Origin: Ignavibacteriales bacterium
GTDB taxonomy: Bacteria; Bacteroidota; Ignavibacteria; Ignavibacteriales; Ignavibacteriaceae
Direction of reading: 5' to 3'
NCBI GenBank assembly: GCA_016709155.1
Contig: JADJEI010000001.1
Location: 744,001-808,000 of the forward strand
DNA length: 64,000 nucleotides
The position numbers and the translations under genes are program-made. This document shows, piece by piece, positions 9,515-19,776 of this stretch. Below the pieces are notes generated by a model. The model had not been told where the DNA came from, made no database searches, and saw nothing but the letters and a program-made list of their open reading frames with translations. How positions within the stretch are numbered: position 1 is the stretch's first letter; the number at the start of each line of letters is the position of its first letter.

Positions 9515-9952
9515 AAGTTCTCCATTACATTCTGGTTTTAGCTCTTAAAATATTATAAAAATTTTTCTTAAGTTAAATTTAGTTAATTCTTTTATGGCTT
9601 AAATAAAAAAATTTTGAATGGAGAAAAAGCCTGATAAAAAAATTTACAGTTAATAAAAAAATTTAGTTCGTATTCAATCAAATTTTTCATTCTGAAAAAA
9701 TTTAATTTGTTTTTTATTTTTAAAACTCATAAAGTTGCATTCAAATTTTTGATCTGAAGAAATGACAAAAAAAATATTTAAAAAAATTTTTATCTCACTT
9801 TTTTTTTGATTAGCTTCAATTCAGTTTTAAGTTCTTAAACGATTTCAACCAGTTTAAAATGCAAAAAAAGTTACAGTGTCGCTGTTCAATTCAATTAACC
9901 AATTTTTATTCAAACAATATTCAAACGCATAGGATTTTTTAGGGAGACTTGC
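9515..9952. other. AT-rich divergent intergenic region between the ABC genes and nrdJ
   Basis: 438 bp with no coding potential. It is extremely A/T rich with many A6-A9 and T5-T9 tracts and an imperfect inverted repeat near 9679-9709 (CAAATTTTTC ... GAAAAAATTT). It must hold promoters for both directions, but none matches a consensus well enough to call. I looked for a cobalamin riboswitch upstream of the B12-dependent nrdJ and saw no B12 box. GGGAG lies six bases before the nrdJ start at 9953. Confidence 0.6.
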
Positions 9953-12900
9953 ATGCAGATAAAAAGATTTTTTACCACAAAAGGCGTTGACCCGCTTTCA
10001 ACTATCCAATTTGAAAAACGAAATTCCGAAATTCGAAACCCGGATGGTTCTATCGTTTTTAAAATGGAGGATGTAATAGTGCCTGTTCAATGGTCGCAGG
10101 TTGCAACAGATATTATTGCCCAGAAATATTTTAGGAAAGCAGGAGTGCCTCGCCTTTTAGTAAAAGTTAAAGAACAAGCCGTTCCCGATTGGCTGCAAAC
10201 TTCAACTGCAGATGTGGAAAAATTAAAACAGCTTCCTGAAAAAGACCGCACCGGTTCTGAGAATGATTCAAGACAAGTTTTTCATCGCTTAGCCGGAACA
10301 TGGACTTATTGGGGATGGAAAGGCGGCTATTTCGAAAGTGAAGAAGATGCAAAAGCTTTTTATGATGAACACGTTTTTATGCTGTCAAATCAAATGGCTG
10401 CGCCAAATAGCCCGCAATGGTTTAACACTGGAATAAACTGGGCATACGGTGTAACGGGTCCATCGCAAGGTCATTATTATGTTGATTATCAAACAGGAAA
10501 GCTGACAGCTTCTGAAGATGCCTACACCCACCCGCAGCCGCATGCTTGCTTTATACAGTCTGTAAAAGATGACCTGGTGAATGAAGGCGGTATAATGGAT
10601 TTGTGGGTTCGTGAAGCACGGTTATTTAAATACGGATCAGGTACTGGTTCAAACTTTTCAGAATTACGCGGATCAAATGAATCATTGAGCGGCGGTGGAA
10701 AATCATCCGGCTTGATGTCTTTTCTAAAAATTGGAGATAGATCCGCGGGTGCAATTAAATCCGGTGGAACGACACGACGCGCAGCTAAGATGGTCACATT
10801 GGATTTAGATCATCCTGATATCGAAGAATATATAAATTGGAAAGTTGTTGAAGAACAAAAAGTTGCTGCACTCGTTGCCGGAAGCAGGCTCGCTAATCTT
10901 CACTTAAATAACATAATGAAAGCCTGCTATGAAGAACATCCTGAAAATGACCGCTTCAATAAAGCAGCAAATAAAAAACTAATGCATGCTGTTATTGAAG
11001 CTCGCAAAGCACAGATCCCGAATAATTATATCGAAAGAGTAATTCAACTTGCAAAACTTGGATTTAAGTCTATTGAATTTCCTATATATGATACCGATTG
11101 GAATTCTGATTCGTATGCAACAGTTTCAGGACAGAACTCTAATAACTCTATTAGAGTTACCAATGAATACATGAGCGCTGTAGTTAGTGATGGCGATTGG
11201 AATCTTTATTGGAGAACTGAAAAAAGAAAAGCAAAAAAAGAAAAACGCGAACCCGTTCCATGTAAAACTTTGAAGGCAAAAGATCTGTGGGATCAGATTG
11301 CATTTTCGGCATGGTCTTGCGCCGACCCCGGTATTCAATATCACACTACTATTAATGAGTGGCATACTTGCCCTGCCGATGGTGATATCAAAGCTTCAAA
11401 CCCTTGCAGTGAGTATATGTTCCTCGATGATACCGCATGCAATTTAGCTTCGTTGAATCTTGCTAAATTTTATGACACGAAAACCAAAAAATTTGATATC
11501 GAAGCCTACCGACATGCGACAAGACTTTGGACTATTGTACTTGAAATCAGTGTATTGATGGCTCAGTTTCCGAGTAAAGAAATTGCACAACTGAGTTATG
11601 ATTTTAGAACTCTTGGATTAGGATACGCAAATCTTGGAACACTGCTGATGCTTCAAGGAATTCCCTACGATAGCAATGAAGCTTTCGCAATCTGTGGGGC
11701 GCTTACTGCTATTATGCACATGAAAGCTTATGCAACTTCATCCGAGATGGCAAAGGAACTGGGAACATTTCCAAAGTTTGAAGGAAATCGTGAATCAATG
11801 CTGCGTGTTATTCGTAATCATCGAAGAGCTGCGTATAATGTACCTAACGAGGAATACGAAGATCTTAGCATTTATCCCGTTGGAATAAATCCAAAATTTT
11901 GCCCGTCGGATTTATTAAAAGCTGCTCGTGAAGATTCTGACAGAGCGTTGGATCTTGGGACGTTGAATGGGTTCAGAAATGCTCAGGTAACAGTTATTGC
12001 CCCGACCGGAACAATTGGTTTAGTGATGGATTGTGACACCACCGGAGTTGAACCGGATTTCGCTCTGGTTAAATTCAAAAAACTTGCAGGGGTGGTTACT
12101 TTAAAGTTATCAATCAATCAATACCGCCCGCATTAGAAAGACTTGGATATAATCAAGATCAAATTTCGGAGATAGTGAAGTATGCAACCGGGCATAGTAC
12201 TTTAGTTGGATGTCCATATATCAATCATGAATCTTTAAAGGCAAAGGGATTTACGGAAGATGCACTTACAAAAATGGAGAAAGCCTTACCCTCAGCTTTT
12301 GAACTTGGATTTGCCTTTAATAAATATACATTTGGTGAAGAATTTCTTTTAAAGAAATTAAACTTTACTAAAGAACAAATTAACAGTATGGATTTTAATC
12401 TTTTAGCATCATTAGGTTTTTCAAAGCAAGAAATTTCATCTGCAAATGATTTCGTTTGCGGAACGATGACTATTGAAGGCGCACCATTTTTGAAACACGA
12501 ACACTATCCTGTTTTTGATTGTGCAAACAAGTGTGGTAAAAAAGGGACAAGGTTTATTCGCGCTCAGGCTCACATCAAAATGATGTCCGCTGCACAACCT
12601 TTCATTTCTGGTGCAATCTCCAAGACAATTAATCTTCCAAATAATGCAACAGTAGAAGATATTAAAGAAGCATATATGCTTTCATGGAAACTCGGTGTTA
12701 AAGCAAATGCACTCTACCGCGATGGCTCAAAACTTTCTCAACCTCTCAATACATTAAGCGATGAAGAAGTTGAAGCCTTTCTTGATGACAAAGAAAATAA
12801 CGATATAATCAAAGTTGCAGAAAAAATTATTCATCGTTACATTGCCAAAAGAAGAAGACTACCTGATAGAAGATCCGGCTATACCCAAAAGGCGAAAATC

Positions 12901-13536
12901 AACGGGCAATCTGTTTATATCAGAACGGGCGAATATGACAACGGTCAGATAGGTGAGATATTTATTGATATGCACCGGGAAGGAGCTGCATTCAGGAGTC
13001 TTTTAAACTGTTTTGCTATCTCCATTTCATTAGGTTTGCAGCATGGAGTTCCACTTGAAGAATTTGTAGATGCTTTTGTATTTACAAGATTTGAACCAAG
13101 TGGAATAGTGACCGGTAATGACAAAATTAAAATGGCAACTTCAGTAATCGATTATATATTCAGGGAACTTGCCGTAACATATTTAGGAAGAAACGATCTA
13201 TCTCATGTTGCACCTGAAGAGGTTACTTCAAAAGTTTCACCCGGTATAGTTAAAAAATTCGTTGAACCGGAATTCGTAAGTGAAGAAATTGTGAGTGAAA
13301 GATTGGTGGAAGTTAATCAGGATAAAATCAAAAACTTAAACTACACCCTTTCTTCAAGCAAATCGTTTTTAAGAAATACCGAACCGACTCAAAATAAACT
13401 TTCAGCTAGAGTGAGAGAAGCGAAAGAAAAAGGTTACACCGGTGATATTTGTACTGAATGTCAGGGGATGACTATGGTTAGGAACGGAACTTGTCTCAAA
13501 TGTATGAATTGCGGGGCTACTTCAGGCTGCAGTTGA
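9953..13536 (+). CDS. nrdJ: Adenosylcobalamin-dependent (class II) ribonucleotide reductase, frameshift at 12089-12092
   Basis: Reduces ribonucleotides to deoxyribonucleotides with vitamin B12 as radical source, needing no oxygen. The first 714 residues hold the catalytic barrel: FKYGSGTGSNFS, the active-site segment NPCSEYMFLDDTACNLASLNL near residue 483, and PTGTIGLVMDCDTTGVEP. The frame then breaks in GGGG at 12089-12092. With one more G it reads LAGGGYFKVINQSIPPAL, the conserved family sequence, and continues to 13536, giving about 1194 residues. The second part carries the phosphate-binding barrel end, a TSCPD-type domain (YDNGQIGEIFIDMHREG, VFTRFEPSGIVTGND) and a C-terminal cysteine-rich tail (CTEC ... 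CLKCMNC) that re-reduces the active site. Sequencing error is the likely reason for the split, since the sequence on both sides is intact. Confidence 0.93.
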
Positions 13537-13711
13537 GTTTATAGAAATTAAAACATTTTTTATGACCATTTGTGTTATTAGTTTTAATGATATATGATTC
13601 ATCCATTTATGAGTTAGTATTATAAGAAGGCTCTGCCTTTATTCTAGTGTTATGTGGATGTATAAAAATGAATGGAAAGTTATTGATTGGCAATCCGTGC
13701 AGTTGATAGTT

Positions 13712-14428
13712 CTAATCTAGATTTTCTATTCTTCTCCCCCCCATAAATTTACGTGAATAATAATCTTGATCGAGTGATGAAACAATTACACCATTTTTAG
13801 AACTTGAATGGGCAAATAAATTATCGCCGATATAAATACCGACGTGTCCGGGCTTCACTCGTCGTCTTGTGTCAAAAAATACGAGATCGCCGAACTTCAG
13901 TTCATCACGATTATTAATTATAATTCCCTGCGTGTACTGATCGCGCGCAGAACGTAGTAGATCAATTGATAAAACATTACCGTAAATAGTTTTTGTAAAT
14001 GCAGAGCAATCAATCCCATTAATTGAATTGCCACCGTATTTATACGGAGTATCAAGATATTTGATAATCTCCATTAGAACTTGCTCTTTAAAGTTGTTTT
14101 GATGTTCGACAGGGTTTGTGTTAACGTCCTTGCTGGAAAGATTTTTCATTACTTCTGCAATGTCAATCCCCTGATCATCAGGCATATCATCTTCCTCGTC
14201 GTCCCAATGAAGAGTGTCTTGTGCCGTATCGAATAAGGGGGTGGTAAAAATATCTTTTTCAGAAGTGGGAATTAAAGAATCGTTTGATGTGAAACGTAAA
14301 TTGTTAGTATCGTCCGCTGTATCATTTGAGTTGGAATTATATCTCAGTGAACCGGAAGAAGCAGAACAGCCGAAATAAGTTATTATTCCGGCTGTGAAAA
14401 AGAGAATTGTTGAAAAACGCAAAAACAT
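13712..14428 (-). CDS. NlpC/P60-family lipoprotein peptidase
   Basis: A 238-residue lipoprotein with lipobox YFGC at residues 18-21, a low-complexity acidic linker, and a C-terminal NlpC/P60 domain. The catalytic cysteine is in INGIDCSAF, the histidine in KPGHVGIYIG, and a further His in NLFAHSSS. Such enzymes cleave bonds in the peptidoglycan stem peptide, so it likely remodels the cell wall from the periplasm. It starts 2 bp after the stop of rpoD and is probably co-transcribed with it. The last codons contain a G7 run (13736-13742) in frame. Confidence 0.88.
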   Translation of the reverse strand: MFLRFSTILFFTAGIITYFGCSASSGSLRYNSNSNDTADDTNNLRFTSNDSLIPTSEKDIFTTPLFDTAQDTLHWDDEEDDMPDDQGIDIAEVMKNLSSKDVNTNPVEHQNNFKEQVLMEIIKYLDTPYKYGGNSINGIDCSAFTKTIYGNVLSIDLLRSARDQYTQGIIINNRDELKFGDLVFFDTRRRVKPGHVGIYIGDNLFAHSSSKNGVIVSSLDQDYYSRKFMGGRRIENLD

Positions 14429-14430
14429 TC

Positions 14431-15285
14431 CTAACCTAAATATGCTTTTAAATTTTTACTTCTCGAAGCATGTCTTAATCTTCTAATGGCTTTTTCTTTT
14501 ATCTGTCGAACTCTTTCCCGGGTTAAATTAAATCGCTCACCAATTTCTTCAAGGGTTAGTGAATGTTCTTTATTCAACCCAAAATAAAGTTTTATAACTT
14601 CTGCTTCCCTTTCGGTTAAAGTAGAAAGCGCACGTTCGATTTCAGCTTTGAGAGATTCAGTCATCAGCACGTGATCCGGAGTCGGCTGCTGATCATTCTG
14701 GATAACATCCAGCAGGCGATTGTCTTCGCCTTGAGCAAAAGGCGCATCCATAGACACATGTTTACCAGAAATTTTTAAAGTATCGGCAACTTCACTAACA
14801 TCCATGTCCAATTCGGTTGCTAATTCATTTGCGCTTGGTTCTCTTTCAAATTCCTGTTCGAGATTGCTGTAAGCTTTTCCTATTTTGTTAAGCGCTCCAA
14901 CTCTGTTAAGCGGCAATCTTACAATTCTGGATTGTTCTGCCAATGCCTGGAGAATAGATTGCCTTATCCACCACACAGCATAAGAAATAAATTTGAAGCC
15001 TCTTGTTTCATCGAATCGTTTTGCAGCTTTTATTAAACCAAGATTTCCTTCGTTAATAAGGTCACCAAGAGAAAGACCTTGATTCTGATATTGTTTTGCA
15101 ACGCTCACAACGAATCTTAAGTTGGCTTTGGTCAATATCTCAAGGGCTTGCTGCTCACCTTTTTTAATTCTGATTGCAAGATCAATTTCCTGATTCGGAG
15201 TAAGTAAACTTACTTTTCCGATTTCCTGCAAATATTTATCAAGAGATTGACTCTCGCGGTTAGTATATTGTTTAGTGATTCTCAC
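14431..15285 (-). CDS. rpoD: RNA polymerase primary sigma factor (RpoD/SigA)
   Basis: 284 residues, the short form typical of Bacteroidota-group primary sigmas. Region 1.2 is SLDKYLQEIGKVSLLTPNQE; region 2 carries GDLINEGNLGLIKAAKRFD and FKFISYAVWWIRQSI, the -10 binding and melting elements; region 3 follows; region 4 ends in TLEEIGERFNLTRERVRQIKEK, the helix-turn-helix that reads the -35 box. It directs core polymerase, whose subunits are encoded in the large cluster nearby, to housekeeping promoters. Confidence 0.93.
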   Translation of the reverse strand: MRITKQYTNRESQSLDKYLQEIGKVSLLTPNQEIDLAIRIKKGEQQALEILTKANLRFVVSVAKQYQNQGLSLGDLINEGNLGLIKAAKRFDETRGFKFISYAVWWIRQSILQALAEQSRIVRLPLNRVGALNKIGKAYSNLEQEFEREPSANELATELDMDVSEVADTLKISGKHVSMDAPFAQGEDNRLLDVIQNDQQPTPDHVLMTESLKAEIERALSTLTEREAEVIKLYFGLNKEHSLTLEEIGERFNLTRERVRQIKEKAIRRLRHASRSKNLKAYLG

Positions 15286-15496
15286 TAATTTTTCCTCACT
15301 ATTATTAATTAAATTTTTAAAATGAACAAAGAGATCAGAGAATTAAGTGGAAAATAATTCCCAATAAAAAGTTCGCAAATATAGCTTAAAAACGCTTGTA
15401 ATAAAAGTTAAAAAAAGTGCCCAATCCTAAAATCGATCCCTTCTGAATTAATAAACAACGAACTTTCCTCTAAAAAAGAGAAAATTATACTGCCAA

Positions 15497-16660
15497 TTAT
15501 TGTTCAAGAAAACTAATACCTTCCAGATGATTATTCACTTTGAAAAAATCAGCAACAGTTTTGCCAACATCAGAAAAAGTTTTTCGTACACCTAAATTAT
15601 TTGACTTCTTGTTTTTTCCAAAGTATAAAAGTGGTACATATTCCCGGCTATGATCAGTGCTTGGGGTTGTCGGATCATTGCCATGATCAGCAGTAATAAT
15701 TAATCGGTCATTAGCATCCAACACATTTAAAAACTCTTCCAGAAACAAATCAAATTCTTCCAATGCTTTGGCAAAACCAATGGGGTCATTTCTATGTCCA
15801 AAATTAACATCAAAATCAACGAGATTCGCAAAGATGAACGAATCTGCTACTTTAGACGCATATTCCAGTAACTTGTTACAACCGTCTGCATTCGATTTTG
15901 TTTTTTCTTGAGTTTGAATCCCTCGGTAATTAAATAAATCATTTATCTTTCCAATCGCTACAGTTTTGATATTGTTAAAACTTAAAACGTCCAACACTGT
16001 ATCTTTTGGTGGATTGAGAGAATAATCTTTTCTATTTGTCGTGCGCTTAAAATTTCCTGGTTCACCCAGAAATGGTCTGGCGATTACTCTTCCAATACAG
16101 ACGGGATCTTTCAATACTTTATCTCTGGTGATTGAACAAACATGATAAAGATTTTCCAGACCAAAATATTTTTCATGAGCTGCAATCTGAAAAACTGAAT
16201 CTGCCGAAGTATAAACAATTGGAAAACCTGTGTTGATGTGATCGGCGCCTAATTCATCAATGATTTGAGTACCTGAAGCGGCTTTATTCCCAAGGTATCC
16301 CTGAAGCCCGGTTTGTTTTATAAAATCTTCCATTACAGAATCTGGAAAACCGTGTGGAAAGTAAGAGAAATTCATAGCAACTTTCAGCCCGGCTAATTCC
16401 CAATGACCTGTGATTGAATCCTTCCCTTTTGAAACTTCACACAGTTTACCAAAAGAGGCAGCAGGATTATTAATGGTGTTTAAGCCAGGAATAAATTTGA
16501 TATTTCCAAGTCCGAGCTTTGTTAGATTTGAAAGTTTGAGATTGCCGACAGCTTCCGCAATATGAGTTAATGTATCACTGCCCTCGTCATTGTACAAATG
16601 TGCATCAGGTAGTTCGCCAATTCCAACTCCATCTAAAACGATAATAAAAAAATTGTTCAA
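15497..16660 (-). CDS. deoB: Phosphopentomutase
   Basis: 387 residues, usual length for DeoB. It interconverts ribose-1-phosphate and ribose-5-phosphate (and the deoxy forms), linking nucleoside salvage with the pentose pathway. Alkaline-phosphatase-superfamily metal residues are seen in FIIVLDGVGIGELPDA near the N-terminus and in ITADHGNDPTTPSTDHSRE near the C-terminus. The cap domain signature SKGKDSITGHWELAG is present. It follows the GAF-domain gene by 11 bp on the same strand. Confidence 0.93.
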   Translation of the reverse strand: MNNFFIIVLDGVGIGELPDAHLYNDEGSDTLTHIAEAVGNLKLSNLTKLGLGNIKFIPGLNTINNPAASFGKLCEVSKGKDSITGHWELAGLKVAMNFSYFPHGFPDSVMEDFIKQTGLQGYLGNKAASGTQIIDELGADHINTGFPIVYTSADSVFQIAAHEKYFGLENLYHVCSITRDKVLKDPVCIGRVIARPFLGEPGNFKRTTNRKDYSLNPPKDTVLDVLSFNNIKTVAIGKINDLFNYRGIQTQEKTKSNADGCNKLLEYASKVADSFIFANLVDFDVNFGHRNDPIGFAKALEEFDLFLEEFLNVLDANDRLIITADHGNDPTTPSTDHSREYVPLLYFGKNKKSNNLGVRKTFSDVGKTVADFFKVNNHLEGISFLEQ

Positions 16661-16671
16661 GAATATCTTTA

Positions 16672-18537
16672 CTAATTAATATTTCGAACCGAATTGCCAC
16701 CCTTTTCAATTGCTTTTTGAAGGGCGAGTGAAGCATTTTCAATAATCTCTTCAGCGTTCACTAAATCTCTGGCCGAAGCAACGCCTATTGAAACTGTATA
16801 AGTAGATTGCTTTGCGCTTGTAACAATAGAATGACGAGCAAACTTAACTCTGAATTTCTCCGCCCAAAGAAAGACTTCTTTTGAACTCGAGTTAAAGAAA
16901 TAAATTCCAAAAATTTTTTCTTCCAATCTTCCAAATAAATTCAAGGGAGAGAGTTCGGCAGAGATAGATTCACATAATGAAGCTATTACTTTAGTAAGCG
17001 GATCACCTTCAAATAAGGATTCTTGCTCGAGAAAATCATCTAATTTAATTAGTGCTAACGAGCTTGGTATATTAAGCTTTTGTGCTTTGAACAAATCAAT
17101 ATTAATTCTATTCTTAAATGATTCTGAATTTAAAGCTCTTGTTTCAATATCAACCGAGAGCAGATTCTTCAAGACTAATTGAGTGGATTGGGAGTAAATG
17201 TAGTAGGAAATAAAATTAAATATTCCTCTTAAATATTTTATATCAGAATTAGTATAGGAATTTTTTTTAAGATTTTCGAGACAGATTACTCCATAATTTT
17301 GTTCATTGTATATTAAAGGAAGAGCTGCGAATGAGCCGTCAAAAGCAACATCTTCAACTTTAGAATAGCGTTGATAACTAACAAGAGAAGTATCGTCGAT
17401 TTTAACCGGAATACCTGAAACGATAGCCTTACCCACAAGTGTTCCATTTAAATCTATATCAAGATTTTCACCGATATATTTCAGCGTAGTTTTGTTATTC
17501 ACCCGGATGGTTCTGAATTTCTTGTCAACCGGATGGAAATATACAAAAGTGAAAGCATCCCATGACAGCATGGAATCAAGCGAGGTTTCAATAGTCCGAA
17601 CAATTTCATTTATATCATTGAATTTATTATCGGGACCGATCATATTGATTAAACTCTCAAGCCTTTGCTGGGAAATGGATTCTGAATGTTTCTCATCATA
17701 CAACCCGATTATCATGGTTACAACTCTTACAAATCTACCTAAAGCATAAATCGTTTCAATTCCAAAAGCATCCCCATCCTTAGAATCTAACGCTATTACA
17801 GCGATAAGGTTTTTATCATAAAAAAGAGGGACACCCACAAAACTTTTTATTGCCTGCGGAATATTGTAATAACGTATTACATCTGGCTCTGCTGCTGAAG
17901 TTATATCACTTAGCAATTCAGGTTCGGCTTTACTGACAATCTTACTTAAAATATCATCTTCGATATCAAATTTGCGTTTATTAATTTCTCTTGAATTAGA
18001 AACAAATTTTTCGATGCTTAATTTCTCGTTCTTTTTATTATACCAAAAAAATATTGCGGAATGTGCGGAATATGCTTCCTTAATTACGCTTAACAACTTT
18101 TCAAGAACGAAAGAAAATTGTTCGTTATGACCAACATTTGGAGGAAGAATTTCATTTGCAATCTCTTCAAATTTTTCTTTCAGGTCGGGGGGTTTTATAA
18201 TTGTTTTCGGAACTCTAAACTCCGGAGTGAAATTTTGATCTGTAATAATTTCAACTTTTTTATTAGGTGAAATAATTTCGAATGAGTCGGATAAATCGGT
18301 ATGAGTTGTTGAAGATTCGGATGAGTAGTCATCTAATTCAGGTTCATCCTTTGATGATGAAATAAAACTTGTATCGAATTTAATCGAGTCGCGTAAAAAG
18401 ATTATGAACGCAACATAAATTAATAATAAAATAATTGCGATGATCTTGATTATCGTATCCTGAGCAATAAAAATTATTGCAGCAAGTATTGGTACAATAA
18501 GGAAAATTAATATTCTTTTCTTTTGACGACGATCCAT
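16672..18537 (-). CDS. Membrane protein with two GAF domains and a degenerate GGDEF domain
   Basis: 621 residues. Residues 7-48 form two adjacent membrane spans, followed by an acidic, Ser/Asp-rich linker. Two GAF-like domains follow (about 135-275, with AIFFWYNKKNEKLSIEK, and about 290-440, with DAFTFVYFHPVDKKFRTI). The last 160 residues have the fold of a GGDEF domain, including VSIGVASARDLVNAEEII at the usual place, but the signature loop reads GRLEEKIFG instead of GG(D/E)EF, so cyclic-di-GMP synthesis is unlikely. It is probably a sensor whose output domain binds nucleotide or acts by protein contact. It sits between engB and deoB on the same strand. Confidence 0.8.
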   Translation of the reverse strand: MDRRQKKRILIFLIVPILAAIIFIAQDTIIKIIAIILLLIYVAFIIFLRDSIKFDTSFISSSKDEPELDDYSSESSTTHTDLSDSFEIISPNKKVEIITDQNFTPEFRVPKTIIKPPDLKEKFEEIANEILPPNVGHNEQFSFVLEKLLSVIKEAYSAHSAIFFWYNKKNEKLSIEKFVSNSREINKRKFDIEDDILSKIVSKAEPELLSDITSAAEPDVIRYYNIPQAIKSFVGVPLFYDKNLIAVIALDSKDGDAFGIETIYALGRFVRVVTMIIGLYDEKHSESISQQRLESLINMIGPDNKFNDINEIVRTIETSLDSMLSWDAFTFVYFHPVDKKFRTIRVNNKTTLKYIGENLDIDLNGTLVGKAIVSGIPVKIDDTSLVSYQRYSKVEDVAFDGSFAALPLIYNEQNYGVICLENLKKNSYTNSDIKYLRGIFNFISYYIYSQSTQLVLKNLLSVDIETRALNSESFKNRINIDLFKAQKLNIPSSLALIKLDDFLEQESLFEGDPLTKVIASLCESISAELSPLNLFGRLEEKIFGIYFFNSSSKEVFLWAEKFRVKFARHSIVTSAKQSTYTVSIGVASARDLVNAEEIIENASLALQKAIEKGGNSVRNIN

Positions 18538-18622
18538 TTTTTTCTTTTACTACAATCCAATAAAAAAATTAATACCAATATAAAATTACTCGATTACATT
18601 ATCAATAATAGCTTTTCTAAAA

Positions 18623-19213
18623 TTATCTGGAAGAAAATATTTCTGTTATTTTCTTCAGTACTTCTTTTCTGCCAGTATTTTTAACCGAAGAATAAACAAA
18701 GAGATTTTCATTTCGAGCTAACCCGGAAAAAATTTCCGAAATTCTTTTCAAAGATAGACTGAGTTCCGCCTGTTTTAATTTATCTACCTTACTAAGTATA
18801 ATAATCTTGTTTATCGAATTCGATTCTAATAGTTCCGATAGCTGCATATCTAGTTCAGTTGGTGAATGCCTGCTATCAATTATATGGAAAGCCAGTACAA
18901 TTTGCTTCACCTGAAATATATAGTCTCTCACTAATTTGCCCCATTTTTCACGTTCGGATTTACTCACCTTTGCATAACCATAGCCCGGAAGGTCAACCAT
19001 AAAAAAGAGGTTATCAATCTTATAAAAATTAATTGATCTCGTTTTACCCGGCGATGAACTAATTTTAGCGAGATCCCGCCGGTTGAATAACGAATTGATA
19101 AAAGAAGACTTTCCAACATTTGACCTCCCACAAAGAATCACATGAGGAAGCGGTTCGTTCGGTATTTTGGAAACATCGTAAATAGATGAAATAAATTGTT
19201 GCTGTTTGAACAT
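18623..19213 (-). CDS. engB: Ribosome biogenesis GTP-binding protein EngB (YsxC/YihA)
   Basis: 196 residues, full length for the family. GTPase motifs are complete: G1 GRSNVGKSSFIN, G2/G3 with GKTRSINFYK and DLPGYGYAKV, G4 SKVDK. It binds GTP and helps late assembly of the 50S subunit. It lies just downstream of the rplQ terminator on the same strand. Confidence 0.94.
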   Translation of the reverse strand: MFKQQQFISSIYDVSKIPNEPLPHVILCGRSNVGKSSFINSLFNRRDLAKISSSPGKTRSINFYKIDNLFFMVDLPGYGYAKVSKSEREKWGKLVRDYIFQVKQIVLAFHIIDSRHSPTELDMQLSELLESNSINKIIILSKVDKLKQAELSLSLKRISEIFSGLARNENLFVYSSVKNTGRKEVLKKITEIFSSR

Positions 19214-19214
19214 A

Positions 19215-19247
19215 ATAAAAAAGAGTAACCGATACCCGATTACTCTT
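19215..19247 (-). terminator. Rho-independent terminator after rplQ
   Basis: Minus strand AAGAGTAA ... TTACTCTT forms an 8-bp stem, extended by CGG/CCG-like pairing, and is followed by six T. It closes the long ribosomal-protein transcription unit before engB. Confidence 0.85.
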
Positions 19248-19275
19248 CTTCCATAAAATTATTTACTAATTTGTT

Positions 19276-19758
19276 TTACTTTTCAGTAGATTCGGAAAGA
19301 ACTTTTGCTTCTTCAACTTCTTTTTCTTTCGCTTCCTTTTTAGTTTTTACTTTGGCTGCACGCTTCTCTTTCTGCTCTTCTTGTCTTGCATTAATAACAT
19401 CGTTATAATCAACGAGTTCTATAATTGCCATCTGTGCAGCATCACCCATCCGATTTCCAAGTTTAACAACTCTGGTATAACCGCCCGGACGATCCCCCAC
19501 CTTTGTAATGATTTCGGAGAATAATTCTTTCACAGTCGCTTTATCTTTAATAAAATTCATTACATGCTTCTTTGCAGCAAGATCATTCTTTTTAGCTTTG
19601 GTTATCAGGGCTTCAACAAACCCTCTTGCTTCTTTTGCCTTAGCTACTGTTGTTTTAATTCTCTTATGTTTTAATAAAGAAGTAGCAAGAGACCTCATCA
19701 AAGCATCTCTGTGGCTTGCTGTTCTTTTAAGTTTTCTTCCTCTTACTCTATGTCTCAT
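19276..19758 (-). CDS. rplQ: Ribosomal protein L17
   Basis: The first 115 residues match L17 (MRHRVRGRKLKRTASHRDAL; GGYTRVVKLGNRMGDAAQMAIIEL). The last 35 residues are a Lys/Glu-rich tail (EEQKEKRAAKVKTKKEAKEK), longer than in E. coli but common in Bacteroidota relatives. It is the last gene of the alpha operon and of the whole supercluster, 18 bp after rpoA. Confidence 0.95.
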   Translation of the reverse strand: MRHRVRGRKLKRTASHRDALMRSLATSLLKHKRIKTTVAKAKEARGFVEALITKAKKNDLAAKKHVMNFIKDKATVKELFSEIITKVGDRPGGYTRVVKLGNRMGDAAQMAIIELVDYNDVINARQEEQKEKRAAKVKTKKEAKEKEVEEAKVLSESTEK

Positions 19759-19776
19759 TATCTGCCTTCTGGATTT

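Noticed and set aside
9515..9952. Cobalamin riboswitch or NrdR box upstream of nrdJ
   Set aside because: No B12-box-like sequence and no clear pair of NrdR boxes could be seen; the region is mostly A and T runs.
12175..13536. A separate gene for the C-terminal part of the ribonucleotide reductase
   Set aside because: The apparent ATG-like start lies inside conserved NrdJ sequence and one added G upstream joins both parts perfectly.
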